Shown: positions 15,368-24,508, counted from the first letter of the stretch. The stretch is 29,717 nt of DNA from CAYXWM01 sp964392115 (GCA_964392115.1 CAYMOU010000024.1:1-29717), one strand, 5' to 3'. Notes: generated by a model from the letters alone, not told the origin. A program made the numbers and translations.

Positions 15368-16111
15368 TTGTTCAAACGAGTTGTTATAAAAATTAGCGGT
15401 GAAATGCTTGGAGACGGCTTCAAGCAACCCTTTGACAAAGCAGTATCGGATAAATTGGTAGGAGAAGTAAAAGAACTGCTGGATAACGGCGTGGAAGTCT
15501 CTCTTGTAGTAGGCGGCGGTAATTTTTGGCGCGGCAGAGAAAATCCCGAGTTGGACAGCGTTAAAACTCATCAAATCGGTATGTTGGCAACAATTATGAA
15601 CGGCATTTACTTAAGTGAAGCCTTCAGATTGAATAATGTGCCGGCTCTGGTTATGACTCCCTTTGACGTTAACGAATTTACCCAACGTTTTAACAGAGAC
15701 AAAGCCCTGCAACTTATGAAATCCGGCACGGTTTTGATTTTTGCCGGCGGTACCGGTCATCCTTTCTTCTCCACAGACACTATCGTTGGATTACGTGCGG
15801 TAGAGTTGGACGTAGACGCTATTTTGTTCGCCAAAAATATAGACGGTATTTTCCAATGCGACCCCAAAAAGAATCCGGAAGCAAAAAAATACAAAAGTGT
15901 TACATACAAAACCATAATCCAAAATTCCCTTGAATTTGCGGATATTTCGGCTATCAGCCTAATTAATCAATCCGGTAAGAGCATTCCCTGTGTTGTTTTT
16001 AATCTAGCGAAACCCAAGTGCATTGTTACAGCCTGTAAAAACAATGATGAGATATATGCAATTGGCGGTACAAAAGTTGAACATGGAATTGAGGAGGAAT
16101 ATTATGTCTGA
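15368..16111 (+). CDS. pyrH: UMP kinase
   Basis: PyrH phosphorylates UMP to UDP in pyrimidine synthesis. The 247-residue amino-acid-kinase-fold protein starts FKRVVIKISGEMLGDG and contains VVGGGNFWRG, the AGGTGHPFFSTDT nucleotide segment and the later FAKNIDGIF. The start is a TTG (15368) with TAAGGTGTG about 6 bases upstream, giving the family's usual N terminus. The stop overlaps frr by 8 bp. It is separated from tsf by a 530-bp gap, whereas rpsB-tsf-pyrH-frr is often more compact. Confidence 0.96.
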   Translation: MFKRVVIKISGEMLGDGFKQPFDKAVSDKLVGEVKELLDNGVEVSLVVGGGNFWRGRENPELDSVKTHQIGMLATIMNGIYLSEAFRLNNVPALVMTPFDVNEFTQRFNRDKALQLMKSGTVLIFAGGTGHPFFSTDTIVGLRAVELDVDAILFAKNIDGIFQCDPKKNPEAKKYKSVTYKTIIQNSLEFADISAISLINQSGKSIPCVVFNLAKPKCIVTACKNNDEIYAIGGTKVEHGIEEEYYV

Positions 16112-16658
16112 TCGAACCAATGCATATGAAAGCAAAATGAAAAAATCCTTAGCCAGCCTGGAAACAGAACTTAACACCATTCGTGCGGGCAGAGCAAACC
16201 CACACGTTCTTGACAAACTTATGGTGGACTACTACGGCACACCTACCCCGGTAGCCCAAGTAGGCAACATTACCGTCCCCGAAGCTCGCTTACTTCAAAT
16301 CCAACCCTGGGATTCTAACCTTTTAAAAGCCATAGAAAAAGCCATTTCCGCCTCGGACATAGGCATTAACCCCACCAACGACGGCAAGGTTATAAGATTG
16401 GTTTTCCCGGAACTCACAGAAGAACGCCGTAAAGCCTTAACCAAAGAAACCAAGAAAAAAGGTGAAGATACAAAAGTTGCTCTCAGAAATGTTCGCAGAG
16501 ATGCTTTGGATGAGTATAAAAAACTTAAAAAGAAAAGCGAAATAACCGAGGACGAACTTAAAGATTTGGAAGAAAAAATGCAAAAAATAACCGACAAATA
16601 TATAGCCGAAATAGATAAGACAGTTGACGCTAAAAACAAGGAAATCATGTCCATATAA
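16104..16658 (+). CDS. frr: Ribosome recycling factor
   Basis: RRF works with EF-G to split the post-termination ribosome. The 184-residue protein has the family pattern: RTNAYESKMKKSLASLETEL, then IRAGRANPHVLDKLMVDYYG, the LQIQPWDSNLLKAIEKAI segment of domain II, and RLVFPELTEERRKALTK. The ATG at 16104 lies just after GAGGAGG and overlaps the pyrH stop. The genes that usually follow in Firmicutes (uppS, cdsA) are missing; repeat copy 2 and rpoC come next. Confidence 0.97.
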   Translation: MSDRTNAYESKMKKSLASLETELNTIRAGRANPHVLDKLMVDYYGTPTPVAQVGNITVPEARLLQIQPWDSNLLKAIEKAISASDIGINPTNDGKVIRLVFPELTEERRKALTKETKKKGEDTKVALRNVRRDALDEYKKLKKKSEITEDELKDLEEKMQKITDKYIAEIDKTVDAKNKEIMSI

Positions 16659-16711
16659 ACTAACCGGCAGATTAAGATTGGGTTTAACCACAATATACCC
16701 TTTTCAATGTT

Positions 16712-16772
16712 AAAGTCTTTTTGAAAGGGGTTTGGGGAAAACTTTTTCTTCAGAAAAAGTTTTCCCCAAGGT
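16712..16772 (+). repeat. 61-bp hairpin repeat, copy 2
   Basis: The copy is identical to that at 12807-12867 in the same orientation, and the flanking bases differ on both sides. It contains the 17-bp stem with a TTCA loop and the AAGGT tail. It lies between frr and rpoC, 55 bp before the rpoC start. Confidence 0.95.
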
Positions 16773-16827
16773 CTTAATCTTTCCCGGAAGATAACGTTTA
16801 TTTTAAATTTTAATAGGGAGTGTTGTA

Positions 16828-19800
16828 ATGGCAACCCATGGAACAGAATCAATAATATTCGACTCTATAAAAATAGGCTTGGCATCACCGGAAAAAATCC
16901 GGGAATGGTCACGAGGCGAAGTTAAAAAACCGGAAACCATAAATTACAGAACTCTCAAACCGGAACGTGACGGTCTTTTTTGTGAGCGAATCTTCGGACC
17001 CAACAAAGACTGGGAATGTCATTGTGGAAAATACAAAAGAATCCGTTACAAAGGCGTAGTTTGCGACCGTTGCGGCGTTGAAGTTACAAAATCCAAAGTT
17101 CGCCGTGAGCGTATGGGCCACATCGAGCTTGCGGCTCCTGTTTCTCATATTTGGTACTTTAGGGGTATACCCAGCCGTATGGGCCTTATCCTTGCCATGT
17201 CGCCACGTTCTTTGGAAAAAGTGCTGTATTTTGCTTCTTATATTGTACTTGACCCGGGCGACACCCTGCTTCAATACAAACAACTTTTAACCGAAAAAGA
17301 ATACAGAGAAGCTCTTGAAAAATACGGCAACACCTTCCGTGTAGGTATGGGTGCCGAATCCATAAAAGAAGTTCTTCAAAATATAGACCTTGAAACCGAA
17401 AGCAGAGAGTTAAAAGCCGCTTTAAAAGACACTACCGGTCAAAAACGTGTACGTTATATAAAGAAATTGGAAGTTATCGAATCTTTCAGAGTATCCGGCA
17501 ATCACCCCGAATGGATGATTTTGGATACCATCCCGGTTATTCCTCCGGATTTGCGTCCTATGGTTCAATTGGACGGCGGACGTTTCGCAACCTCCGACTT
17601 GAACGACTTGTACAGACGTGTTATCAACCGTAACAACCGTTTGAAACGCCTTCTGGACTTAGGCGCTCCTGACATTATCGTTCGTAACGAAAAACGTATG
17701 CTCCAAGAAGCCGTAGACGCCCTGATAGACAACGGCCGCCGTGGTCGTGCGGTAACCGGCCCGGGTAACCGTGCTTTAAAATCCTTGTCCGACTTATTAA
17801 AGGGTAAACAAGGCCGTTTCAGGCAAAACCTTTTGGGTAAACGTGTTGACTACTCCGGCCGTTCGGTTATCGTAGTAGGCCCGGATTTGAAAATCTTCCA
17901 ATGCGGTCTGCCCAAGGAAATGGCTATAGAATTGTTTAAGCCTTTTGTTATGAAAAAACTGGTTCATGCCGGTCTGGCTCATAACATAAAATCAGCAAAA
18001 CGTATGGTTGAACGCTTGCAGCCCGAGGTTTGGGACGTTCTCGAGGACGTTATTAAGGAACATCCGGTTATGCTGAACCGTGCGCCTACGCTCCATAGAT
18101 TGGGTATCCAGGCTTTCGAACCTGTTTTGGTTGAAGGTCGTGCGCTTAAACTTCATCCCCTGGTTTGTACAGCTTACAATGCCGACTTTGACGGTGACCA
18201 AATGGCGGTTCACGTTCCCTTGTCGGTAGAAGCTCAAGCAGAATGTCGTTTCTTGCTTTTGGCTCCCAACAACCTTTTGAAACCTTCCGACGGCGCTCCC
18301 GTTACCGTTCCTTCACAGGATATGGTTTTGGGTATTTACTACCTCACCATACAAAAAGACGGTGAAATGGGCGAAGGTAAAATCTTCAAAGATGAACGTG
18401 AAGCTATTCTTGCATACGAAAACGGCATAATTTCTTTGCACGCAAGAATCAAGGTTCGTCGAACCAAAGTAATTAACGGCAAAACCGTAACCGGACTGGT
18501 TGACTCAACCGTAGGACGTGTAATCTTCAACGAAGCTATTCCTCAAGACATAGGCTTCGCCTCAAGAGAAACAGACGAAGATATGCTTGCCTACGAAATC
18601 GACTTCCTCTGCGATAAAAAAGCTTTGGGTAAAATCATCACTCGTTGTATTAATAAACACGGCTCAACTTATACCGCTCAAGCTTTGGACAATATTAAAA
18701 AGCTGGGCTTTAAATACTCTACCAGAGGTGCAATCACCGTTTCCGTTTCCGACATGGAAATTCCTTCGGAAAAACAAAGCTTCTTGGAAGAAGCGGAATC
18801 TACCGTTGACAATATTTCAAAAATGTTCCGCCGTGGTCTTATGACTGACGAGGAACGTCACGAAAAAGTAATAGAAGCTTGGAACTTGGCTACAGAAAAA
18901 ATCACCACAGCCTTGATTAACGGTCTTGACAAATACAACAACATCTTTATGATGGCTAACTCCGGCGCCCGTGGTTCTAACAACCAGATTAAACAGCTGG
19001 CAGGTATGCGTGGACTTATGGCGTCACCCTCCGGTCGTATTTCGGAAATTCCCATTAAGTCCAACTTCCGTGAAGGTCTCTCCGTGCTTGACTACTTTAC
19101 CTCCGCTCACGGCGCTCGTAAAGGTCTTGCGGATACAGCCTTGCGTACAGCCGACTCCGGTTACCTTACACGCCGTTTGGTTGACGTTTCCCAAGACATT
19201 ATCATCAGAGAATGGGATTGTGTTGGAGAAGAAGACGAAAAACCCGGTATGTGGGTATCCGCCTTTAAAGACGGCAACGAAATCATAGAGCCTCTTTCCG
19301 ACCGTATCAGAGGACGTTGGTCTATTCTCGATATAATCGACCCCAACACCAACGAAATCATCGTACCTGCCGACAGTTTGGTTACTTCCGACCAGGCTGA
19401 CAAAGTTGAAAAAGCCGGTATAGAAAAGGTTCTTATTCGTACAATTCTTACCTGCCGTTGCAGAGTTGGTCTTTGCTCTAAATGTTACGGCGCAAACATG
19501 GCTTCCAGCCGCATAGTAAGAATCGGCGAATCCGTAGGTATCATTGCGGCTCAATCCATTGGTGAACCCGGTACTCAGCTTACAATGCGTACCTTCCATA
19601 CCGGCGGTATCGCCAGTAACGAAGATATTACCCAAGGTTTGCCTCGTGTTGAGGAATTATTTGAAGCACGTAAACCCAAGGGTCTTGCAATAATCGCTGA
19701 ATTCGGCGGAACCGTTACCGTTAACGATACCAAAAAGAAACGTGAAGTTATCATAACCAACTCCGAAACAGGCGAATCCAAGGAATACTTAATTCCCTAC

Positions 19801-20364
19801 GGCTCCAGAATCAAGGTTTACAACAACGACATTGTTGAAGCCGGTGACGAATTAACCGAAGGTTCCGTTTACCCACACGATATACTGAAAATCAAAGGCT
19901 TGCGTGGCGTTCAAGACTATATGCTCCAAGAGGTACAACGAGTTTACCGCTTGCAGGGTGTTGATATTAACGACAAGCATATCGAAGTTATCGTTCGCCA
20001 AATGCTTAAACGTGTTCGCATTGAGGAAAACGGCGACGCCGACCTATTACCCGGTAGCCTTATAGACTGGTTGGAATTCGAAGAAATCAATAAAGAAATG
20101 GAACTTGAAGGCAAGCAACCTGCGGTAGGCTCCAGAGTGCTTTTGGGTATCACCAAGGCTTCTCTTGCCACCGATTCCTTCCTTTCCGCCGCTTCCTTCC
20201 AAGAAACCACCCGTGTTCTTACGGAAGCAGCCATCAAAGGCAAAATCGACCCGCTTATCGGCTTGAAAGAAAACGTAATCATCGGTAAGTTAATCCCTGC
20301 CGGAACCGGTATGCAAACTTACAGAAAAATAGACGTAATACCCAACGAACAATCTTATTCATAA
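16828..20364 (+). CDS. rpoC: DNA-directed RNA polymerase subunit beta'
   Basis: This 1178-residue subunit carries the catalytic centre of RNA polymerase. It has the N-terminal zinc ribbon (Cys64, 66, 79, 82), the NADFDGDQMA motif with Mg-binding Asp453/455/457, and the second zinc site (CRCRVGLCSKC, Cys876/883/886 with an earlier Cys). The trigger-loop/bridge region is marked by GEPGTQLTMRTFHTGG. The length suits a Firmicutes beta' without the long insertions of proteobacteria. The ATG follows GGGAG. rpoB should precede it but is absent, and frr and a repeat lie upstream instead. I found no convincing promoter in the 169-bp gap. Confidence 0.98.
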   Translation: MATHGTESIIFDSIKIGLASPEKIREWSRGEVKKPETINYRTLKPERDGLFCERIFGPNKDWECHCGKYKRIRYKGVVCDRCGVEVTKSKVRRERMGHIELAAPVSHIWYFRGIPSRMGLILAMSPRSLEKVLYFASYIVLDPGDTLLQYKQLLTEKEYREALEKYGNTFRVGMGAESIKEVLQNIDLETESRELKAALKDTTGQKRVRYIKKLEVIESFRVSGNHPEWMILDTIPVIPPDLRPMVQLDGGRFATSDLNDLYRRVINRNNRLKRLLDLGAPDIIVRNEKRMLQEAVDALIDNGRRGRAVTGPGNRALKSLSDLLKGKQGRFRQNLLGKRVDYSGRSVIVVGPDLKIFQCGLPKEMAIELFKPFVMKKLVHAGLAHNIKSAKRMVERLQPEVWDVLEDVIKEHPVMLNRAPTLHRLGIQAFEPVLVEGRALKLHPLVCTAYNADFDGDQMAVHVPLSVEAQAECRFLLLAPNNLLKPSDGAPVTVPSQDMVLGIYYLTIQKDGEMGEGKIFKDEREAILAYENGIISLHARIKVRRTKVINGKTVTGLVDSTVGRVIFNEAIPQDIGFASRETDEDMLAYEIDFLCDKKALGKIITRCINKHGSTYTAQALDNIKKLGFKYSTRGAITVSVSDMEIPSEKQSFLEEAESTVDNISKMFRRGLMTDEERHEKVIEAWNLATEKITTALINGLDKYNNIFMMANSGARGSNNQIKQLAGMRGLMASPSGRISEIPIKSNFREGLSVLDYFTSAHGARKGLADTALRTADSGYLTRRLVDVSQDIIIREWDCVGEEDEKPGMWVSAFKDGNEIIEPLSDRIRGRWSILDIIDPNTNEIIVPADSLVTSDQADKVEKAGIEKVLIRTILTCRCRVGLCSKCYGANMASSRIVRIGESVGIIAAQSIGEPGTQLTMRTFHTGGIASNEDITQGLPRVEELFEARKPKGLAIIAEFGGTVTVNDTKKKREVIITNSETGESKEYLIPYGSRIKVYNNDIVEAGDELTEGSVYPHDILKIKGLRGVQDYMLQEVQRVYRLQGVDINDKHIEVIVRQMLKRVRIEENGDADLLPGSLIDWLEFEEINKEMELEGKQPAVGSRVLLGITKASLATDSFLSAASFQETTRVLTEAAIKGKIDPLIGLKENVIIGKLIPAGTGMQTYRKIDVIPNEQSYS

Positions 20365-20380
20365 TCATTTCACATAATGT

Positions 20381-20405
20381 GGGGATAACTTTTTGAGTTA
20401 TCCCC
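20381..20405 (+). terminator. Hairpin after rpoC
   Basis: GGGGATAACT (20381-20390) pairs perfectly with AGTTATCCCC (20396-20405) around TTTTG, 16 bp after the rpoC stop. The T-run is poor (TTACT), so termination may be weak or depend on the repeat that follows. Confidence 0.6.
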
Positions 20406-20523
20406 TTACTATCCGACTGCTTTAAACCTTTCTATCGCTCGTGGTTTTATGAAAGCAGAAATTAACTAACGCTAATCCTTAATTATATATGATTTATAGA
20501 ATAAAACTAAAGATTTTAATATT

Positions 20524-20584
20524 AAAGTCTTTTTTAAGGGAGTTTGAGGGAAATTTTTTCTTCAGATAAAATTTCCTTCAAGGT
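20524..20584 (+). repeat. Hairpin repeat, diverged copy 3
   Basis: This copy aligns without gaps to the 61-bp repeat with 11 mismatches. Changes in the two stem arms mostly compensate each other, so the 17-position stem with the TTCA loop survives with one G-T pair and one mismatch. The AAGGT tail is kept. It lies between rpoC and the dnaD-like gene. Confidence 0.85.
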
Positions 20585-20644
20585 TTTATTCTTTTTATCT
20601 GTTAAGCCTTATCCGGGATTAGTACTACATACACGAGGTGCAAT

Positions 20645-21685
20645 ATGAAACTCAACGCAAGCTTTAATCCCTTTGACGGATTAACTGCCATATCAAACGT
20701 CTTTATAGACAATTATTTCGGTTCGGTTAACCCTACGTACATTATGGTGTATTTGTATCTTTACAGGCACAGCCTTAGCGGTATGCCTGAAATGCAACAG
20801 GTCAGCCGAGATTTAAACCTACTGGAATCCGACATAGTTAACAGCTTGCGGTTTTGGCATAAGGAAGGAATAATTCGCTTAAATGAAACCGGCGGTATTG
20901 AAGTTGAGTTTTTACCCATAGAACCAAAAGAACCCGAAAACGAGCCTACCCGAATAATAATGCAGTCCAGACCCCAATATTCCGTAATGGAACTGGAGAT
21001 TTACAAATCCGAAAGCACTGAAATAAGCCGGCTTTTCTCCGTAGCGGAGCAAGCCATGGGCAAATATTTAACCTCCAATGATTTGTCTGTTCTTTTTGGG
21101 CTGTATGATTGGTTAAGATTGCCTTTGAAAGTAATCGAACTGCTTTTGGAATATTCTGCGGAAAACGGTCACAGAAATATTCGTTACATAGAAAAAGTCG
21201 GCATAGATTGGGCAGAAAACGGAATAGATACCGTAGAAAAAGCCCAAGAATACATAAAAATGTTCAATGTAGAATACCAATCCATTCTGAAAGCTTACGG
21301 TCAAAGCGGCAGAACCGCCACACCGGCAGAAATCAAATACATGAAAAAATGGCTGAAAACCTTTGAAACGCCTTTGGAAATCGTACTTGAGGCCTGCGAC
21401 CGCACCATACTTCAAACGGGACAGGCAAAACTTTCTTATACGGACAAAATTTTAACCGAATGGCATGAAAAAGGCATAAAAACCTTGGAACAGGTGAAAC
21501 TGGACCAAGAGGAATTTATTAAGTCACGTAAAAAAGACCGTGATAATCCCGCTCCGGCAAAGAAAGCCGTTGCCAAACCCAATCGCTTTGTTAATTTTAA
21601 GCAAAGGGAATGGGATTACAACAAGATAGAAGAACTGGAACGAAAATATTTACAGGACAGTATAGGTGACTCAGTATCCAAATAG
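20645..21685 (+). CDS. DnaD-family replication initiation/primosome protein
   Basis: The 346-residue protein has an N-terminal winged-helix-like region (about 1-95; ending in RFWHKEGIIRLNE) and two DnaD C-terminal-type domains (about 126-210 and 215-295). In each, a helical core ends in an IDW or TEW step (KVGIDWAENGIDTVEKA; ILTEWHEKGIKTLEQ). It closes with the conserved FVNFKQREWDYNKIEELE. In Bacillus, DnaD and DnaB help DnaI load the replicative helicase. The dnaC-like gene lies 15 bp downstream, which supports this role. The ATG has GAGGTG upstream. Confidence 0.9.
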   Translation: MKLNASFNPFDGLTAISNVFIDNYFGSVNPTYIMVYLYLYRHSLSGMPEMQQVSRDLNLLESDIVNSLRFWHKEGIIRLNETGGIEVEFLPIEPKEPENEPTRIIMQSRPQYSVMELEIYKSESTEISRLFSVAEQAMGKYLTSNDLSVLFGLYDWLRLPLKVIELLLEYSAENGHRNIRYIEKVGIDWAENGIDTVEKAQEYIKMFNVEYQSILKAYGQSGRTATPAEIKYMKKWLKTFETPLEIVLEACDRTILQTGQAKLSYTDKILTEWHEKGIKTLEQVKLDQEEFIKSRKKDRDNPAPAKKAVAKPNRFVNFKQREWDYNKIEELERKYLQDSIGDSVSK

Positions 21686-21700
21686 TCACAGGGAGAATTT

Positions 21701-22684
21701 ATGTACGAAGCTGTATACAAAAAGGTTATGCGTGAATACGAACAAAAACGTGTAGCCGCCAACCGCAAAATAGCCAAACACAACGCCGAAATTTACAAAA
21801 AAGTCCCGGAAATCCAAGAAATAGACCGTCGGCTTACGGAACTTGCCATAGGTATTTCCAAGCAAATTTTGTCCCAATCCAAAGACACTCAAGAGCTGGT
21901 TTTGGACTTAAAGTCCAAAATAGAGAACCTAAATGCCATGAAACGGGATTTGCTCAAGGAAAACCGCCTTACGCAGCTTTCCGCAGGTTTGTGGGAATGC
22001 GAAAACTGCAAGGATACCGGCTATATAGCAGACAAAAAATGCCTCTGCTTAAAGCAAAGGCTAATCGATAACTACTATGAATTGTCCAATATAAAAGAAG
22101 TAATGAAATCGGAAAACTTCGATACCTTTGATTTCAGGTATTATTCCGAAGAAACCGACCCGAAAAACGGGCTTTCTCCCAGGGCAAATATGCAACTTAT
22201 CTACGCAAGCTGCATGGATTTTGTAACCGGCGGCGAGGGTAATCTGTTGTTTTACGGAGAAACCGGTCTGGGCAAAACCTTCCTATGCAACTGCATTGCC
22301 AAGGATATGTTGGACAAAGAAAAAACGGTACTGTACGTAACAGCACCGAGAATGTTCAAAAAAATAGAAGATTATCGTTTTAACCGTGATGAAATGCCGG
22401 ACGCAAACCAACAGACAGAATTGATTTTCCAAGTTGATTTGCTTATTATTGATGACTTAGGCTCGGAGTTTTCCACGGTAGTTACCAACACCGAGTTGTT
22501 TAATATTATAAACTCCCGGTTATTGGAAAAACGCCCTACGGTTATTTCCACCAATCTAAACCTTACCGATTTTCAAAGCCAATATTCAGACCGTATAGTG
22601 TCCCGGCTTTTCGGTAATTACAAATTGCTGAGATTTTTCGGCGACGATATAAGAGTTAAAAAGAAGTTGGGAGCCTACAAATAA
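21701..22684 (+). CDS. DnaC/DnaI-type helicase loader ATPase
   Basis: The 327-residue AAA+ protein has an N-terminal helical region and a Cys cluster (CENC and CLC, about residues 100-116) resembling the DnaI zinc module. Walker A GETGLGKT (186-193) and Walker B LLIIDDLGSE (about 247-256) follow, then the sensor-like VISTNLNLTDF and an arginine-rich C terminus (YSDRIVSRLFGN). By family it should load the DnaB/DnaC helicase at the origin or at restart sites. It is cotranscribed with the DnaD-like gene (15-bp gap). The end is only 13 bp from the convergent GNAT gene. Confidence 0.9.
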   Translation: MYEAVYKKVMREYEQKRVAANRKIAKHNAEIYKKVPEIQEIDRRLTELAIGISKQILSQSKDTQELVLDLKSKIENLNAMKRDLLKENRLTQLSAGLWECENCKDTGYIADKKCLCLKQRLIDNYYELSNIKEVMKSENFDTFDFRYYSEETDPKNGLSPRANMQLIYASCMDFVTGGEGNLLFYGETGLGKTFLCNCIAKDMLDKEKTVLYVTAPRMFKKIEDYRFNRDEMPDANQQTELIFQVDLLIIDDLGSEFSTVVTNTELFNIINSRLLEKRPTVISTNLNLTDFQSQYSDRIVSRLFGNYKLLRFFGDDIRVKKKLGAYK

Positions 22685-22697
22685 TCCGTTATTGGGA

Positions 22698-23150
22698 TTA
22701 GTGTCCGCAGCAACCTGAAATGTCACCCTGACGTTCCATGGTTATGTGAGGTATCCCAACTTCGTCATATACATCGGAAATTTGCTTAAAGCCCACTCTT
22801 TCGTAAAATTCCTTGCAATATAATTGGGCATGGATGGATTGGGTTTCGGCACCGGCGTCAAAAGCCTTTCTTATCAACATACGAATAACCAAATCGCCTA
22901 TTCCGTCACCTCTGAATTCCTTTAAAACAGCGATTCTTCCCAGAACCGCCCTTTTGTTTTCCTCCAAAAGCACTCTGCCCGTAGCCATAGGGACTTTTCC
23001 GTCATACACTATCAAATGCATGGCTACCGCATCTAAATCGTCAAATTCCTCTTCACGGCATATGTTTTGCTCTTCCACAAACACCTTTTCACGAATGTAA
23101 AACGGGTCTTTTAAATCGTCTTTAGCTGAAAGCCAACTTGTCTTAATCAT
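22698..23150 (-). CDS. GNAT-family N-acetyltransferase
   Basis: A 150-residue acetyl-CoA-dependent acyltransferase. It starts with FYIREKVFVEEQNICREEEFDDLD, a pattern (RxxVFVxEQ) seen in many small GNATs of unknown substrate. The acetyl-CoA loop is RGDGIG within LGRIAVLKEFRGDGIGDL, and the last part has YERVGF. The C terminus SGCCGH is unusual and could bind metal. The ATG at 23148-23150 is preferred, with AAGGAGA 9 bases upstream; a TTG two codons earlier is too close to that site. The substrate cannot be told from sequence. Confidence 0.85.
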   Translation of the reverse strand: MIKTSWLSAKDDLKDPFYIREKVFVEEQNICREEEFDDLDAVAMHLIVYDGKVPMATGRVLLEENKRAVLGRIAVLKEFRGDGIGDLVIRMLIRKAFDAGAETQSIHAQLYCKEFYERVGFKQISDVYDEVGIPHITMERQGDISGCCGH

Positions 23151-23200
23151 TTGCAATTTTCTCCTTGCGTCTAAAATTCAAGCAATGTTTTCAAAACTTG

Positions 23201-24013
23201 CTAAGTTGTAATAAATGCATTGTTGTTTTTGTCTATTTCCACGTTTAAACCCAATACTTTTATAAAAAAGTAAGAGGATACATATGTGCTGCCGTCAGCC
23301 ACAAGAATTTTGTAATTCTTATTAAGCTTCTTTGTTGACAGGTAATAAGAAAAATCTCCCTTTATCAACAAAACCAAGTTGTCCTTAGCTTCCCAACCTA
23401 CCAAATAGCCCAAAGATTCACAGGTGGCTCTAAGCGGCAGATAAAGAACGCCGTCACTGCCCAAAACTGTCTTGGGTGCAATGGCTTTGTCGTTTACGGA
23501 AACTGTGTTTCTGGTAATGACCTTAACTCCGTCCGGCAAAGAAATCATTCTTTTAAGCAAATCGTCATTCTTTGCATTGGTAAGCAGAGTATCAAACAGA
23601 CGCATATCCGTAACACCTTTTAGCGGATTATCTTCTGCACAGGAAACGGCAAAAACATGATCCTCTGTTTCTTTCAGCTTACGCATTTTTCCGCTTTCTC
23701 GCCAATATTTGTTGTCATACACGTGAAAACTTAAAAAATAAACAGGCTTTGTAAGCTTATCCAAAGGCTCATAGTAAAAATTAATCTTTTCCACCAAGCC
23801 CTTGCTGTCGTTATTTTGCTCATATTCACCTATTAAATAGCCTGACCACAACGACGGAAGAATCAAAGTATAGGGTGCTTTACGCCCCACAATTTTACCT
23901 TTTTTTAAATCCAACCGGTTAACTGAACTTAAATCTATATTGGAAGCAAAAGACATATGATTAAATAATAATGCAAACATTATCGTGAACAACGCATACC
24001 TATGCATTTTCAC
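23201..24013 (-). CDS. Secreted protein with copper-amine-oxidase-N (stalk) domain
   Basis: About 270 residues. The N terminus (MHRYALFTIMFALLFNHMSFA) is a signal peptide. Residues about 40-150 have no family I recognise. The C-terminal third matches the copper amine oxidase N-terminal-like domain: VNDKAIAPK, then GVLYLPLRATCESLGYLVGW, then a second half with YVSSYFFIKVLGL. Such domains occur on Firmicutes cell-surface proteins and are not enzymes. The GTG at 24011-24013 is chosen because GAGGTGG lies 5 bases upstream; that site would be inside a longer reading. A perfect sigma-A promoter lies about 120 bp upstream. Confidence 0.8.
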   Translation of the reverse strand: MKMHRYALFTIMFALLFNHMSFASNIDLSSVNRLDLKKGKIVGRKAPYTLILPSLWSGYLIGEYEQNNDSKGLVEKINFYYEPLDKLTKPVYFLSFHVYDNKYWRESGKMRKLKETEDHVFAVSCAEDNPLKGVTDMRLFDTLLTNAKNDDLLKRMISLPDGVKVITRNTVSVNDKAIAPKTVLGSDGVLYLPLRATCESLGYLVGWEAKDNLVLLIKGDFSYYLSTKKLNKNYKILVADGSTYVSSYFFIKVLGLNVEIDKNNNAFITT

Positions 24014-24135
24014 AAATACCACCTCAAAACTGTCACTTATGTAAATCTCGAAATAAAAATATTACAGAGGAAACTCCTGTTAAACACATTTTTTCCGAGT
24101 ATACCAAACCGTATGTCATAAAACATCATTAAATA

Positions 24136-24164
24136 ATTATATAATTCTTACAAAGTTTTGTCAA
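24136..24164 (-). promoter_or_regulatory. Perfect-consensus promoter of the stalk-domain gene
   Basis: On the minus strand TTGACA (24164-24159), a 17-base spacer and TATAAT (24141-24136). It gives a leader of about 115 nt before the GTG start. Confidence 0.85.
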
Positions 24165-24508
24165 AAGAATTTGTCAGTCTATAAAAATTTTGAAATAAAA
24201 TTTTCTGAAAAGGCAGAAAATCAAGCTTTTTAAACATACCTACTTATGACTAAGTATTTAGCAATTTCGTTAATTATTGTTTCCGGTTCAAAAAAATGTC
24301 ATAACATCATAACAGGCGTATTATATGAAAATAATATTCTGTTTTTGCGGTATTTTCAGTGTTTTCTGTCTAAATTAAAATATTGACGTCTGCATAATTT
24401 CCGGTAAAATATTCTATAAATACGCTGCGGAATATTATTATCCCATAAAAATAAAATAAAATTAACAGTATATTTAATGAATCTTAACAGACTGCGCCCT
24501 GCTATGAC

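Noticed and set aside
12807..20584. CRISPR array formed by the hairpin repeats
   Set aside because: The copies are kilobases apart, separated by genes, with no regular spacers and no cas genes.
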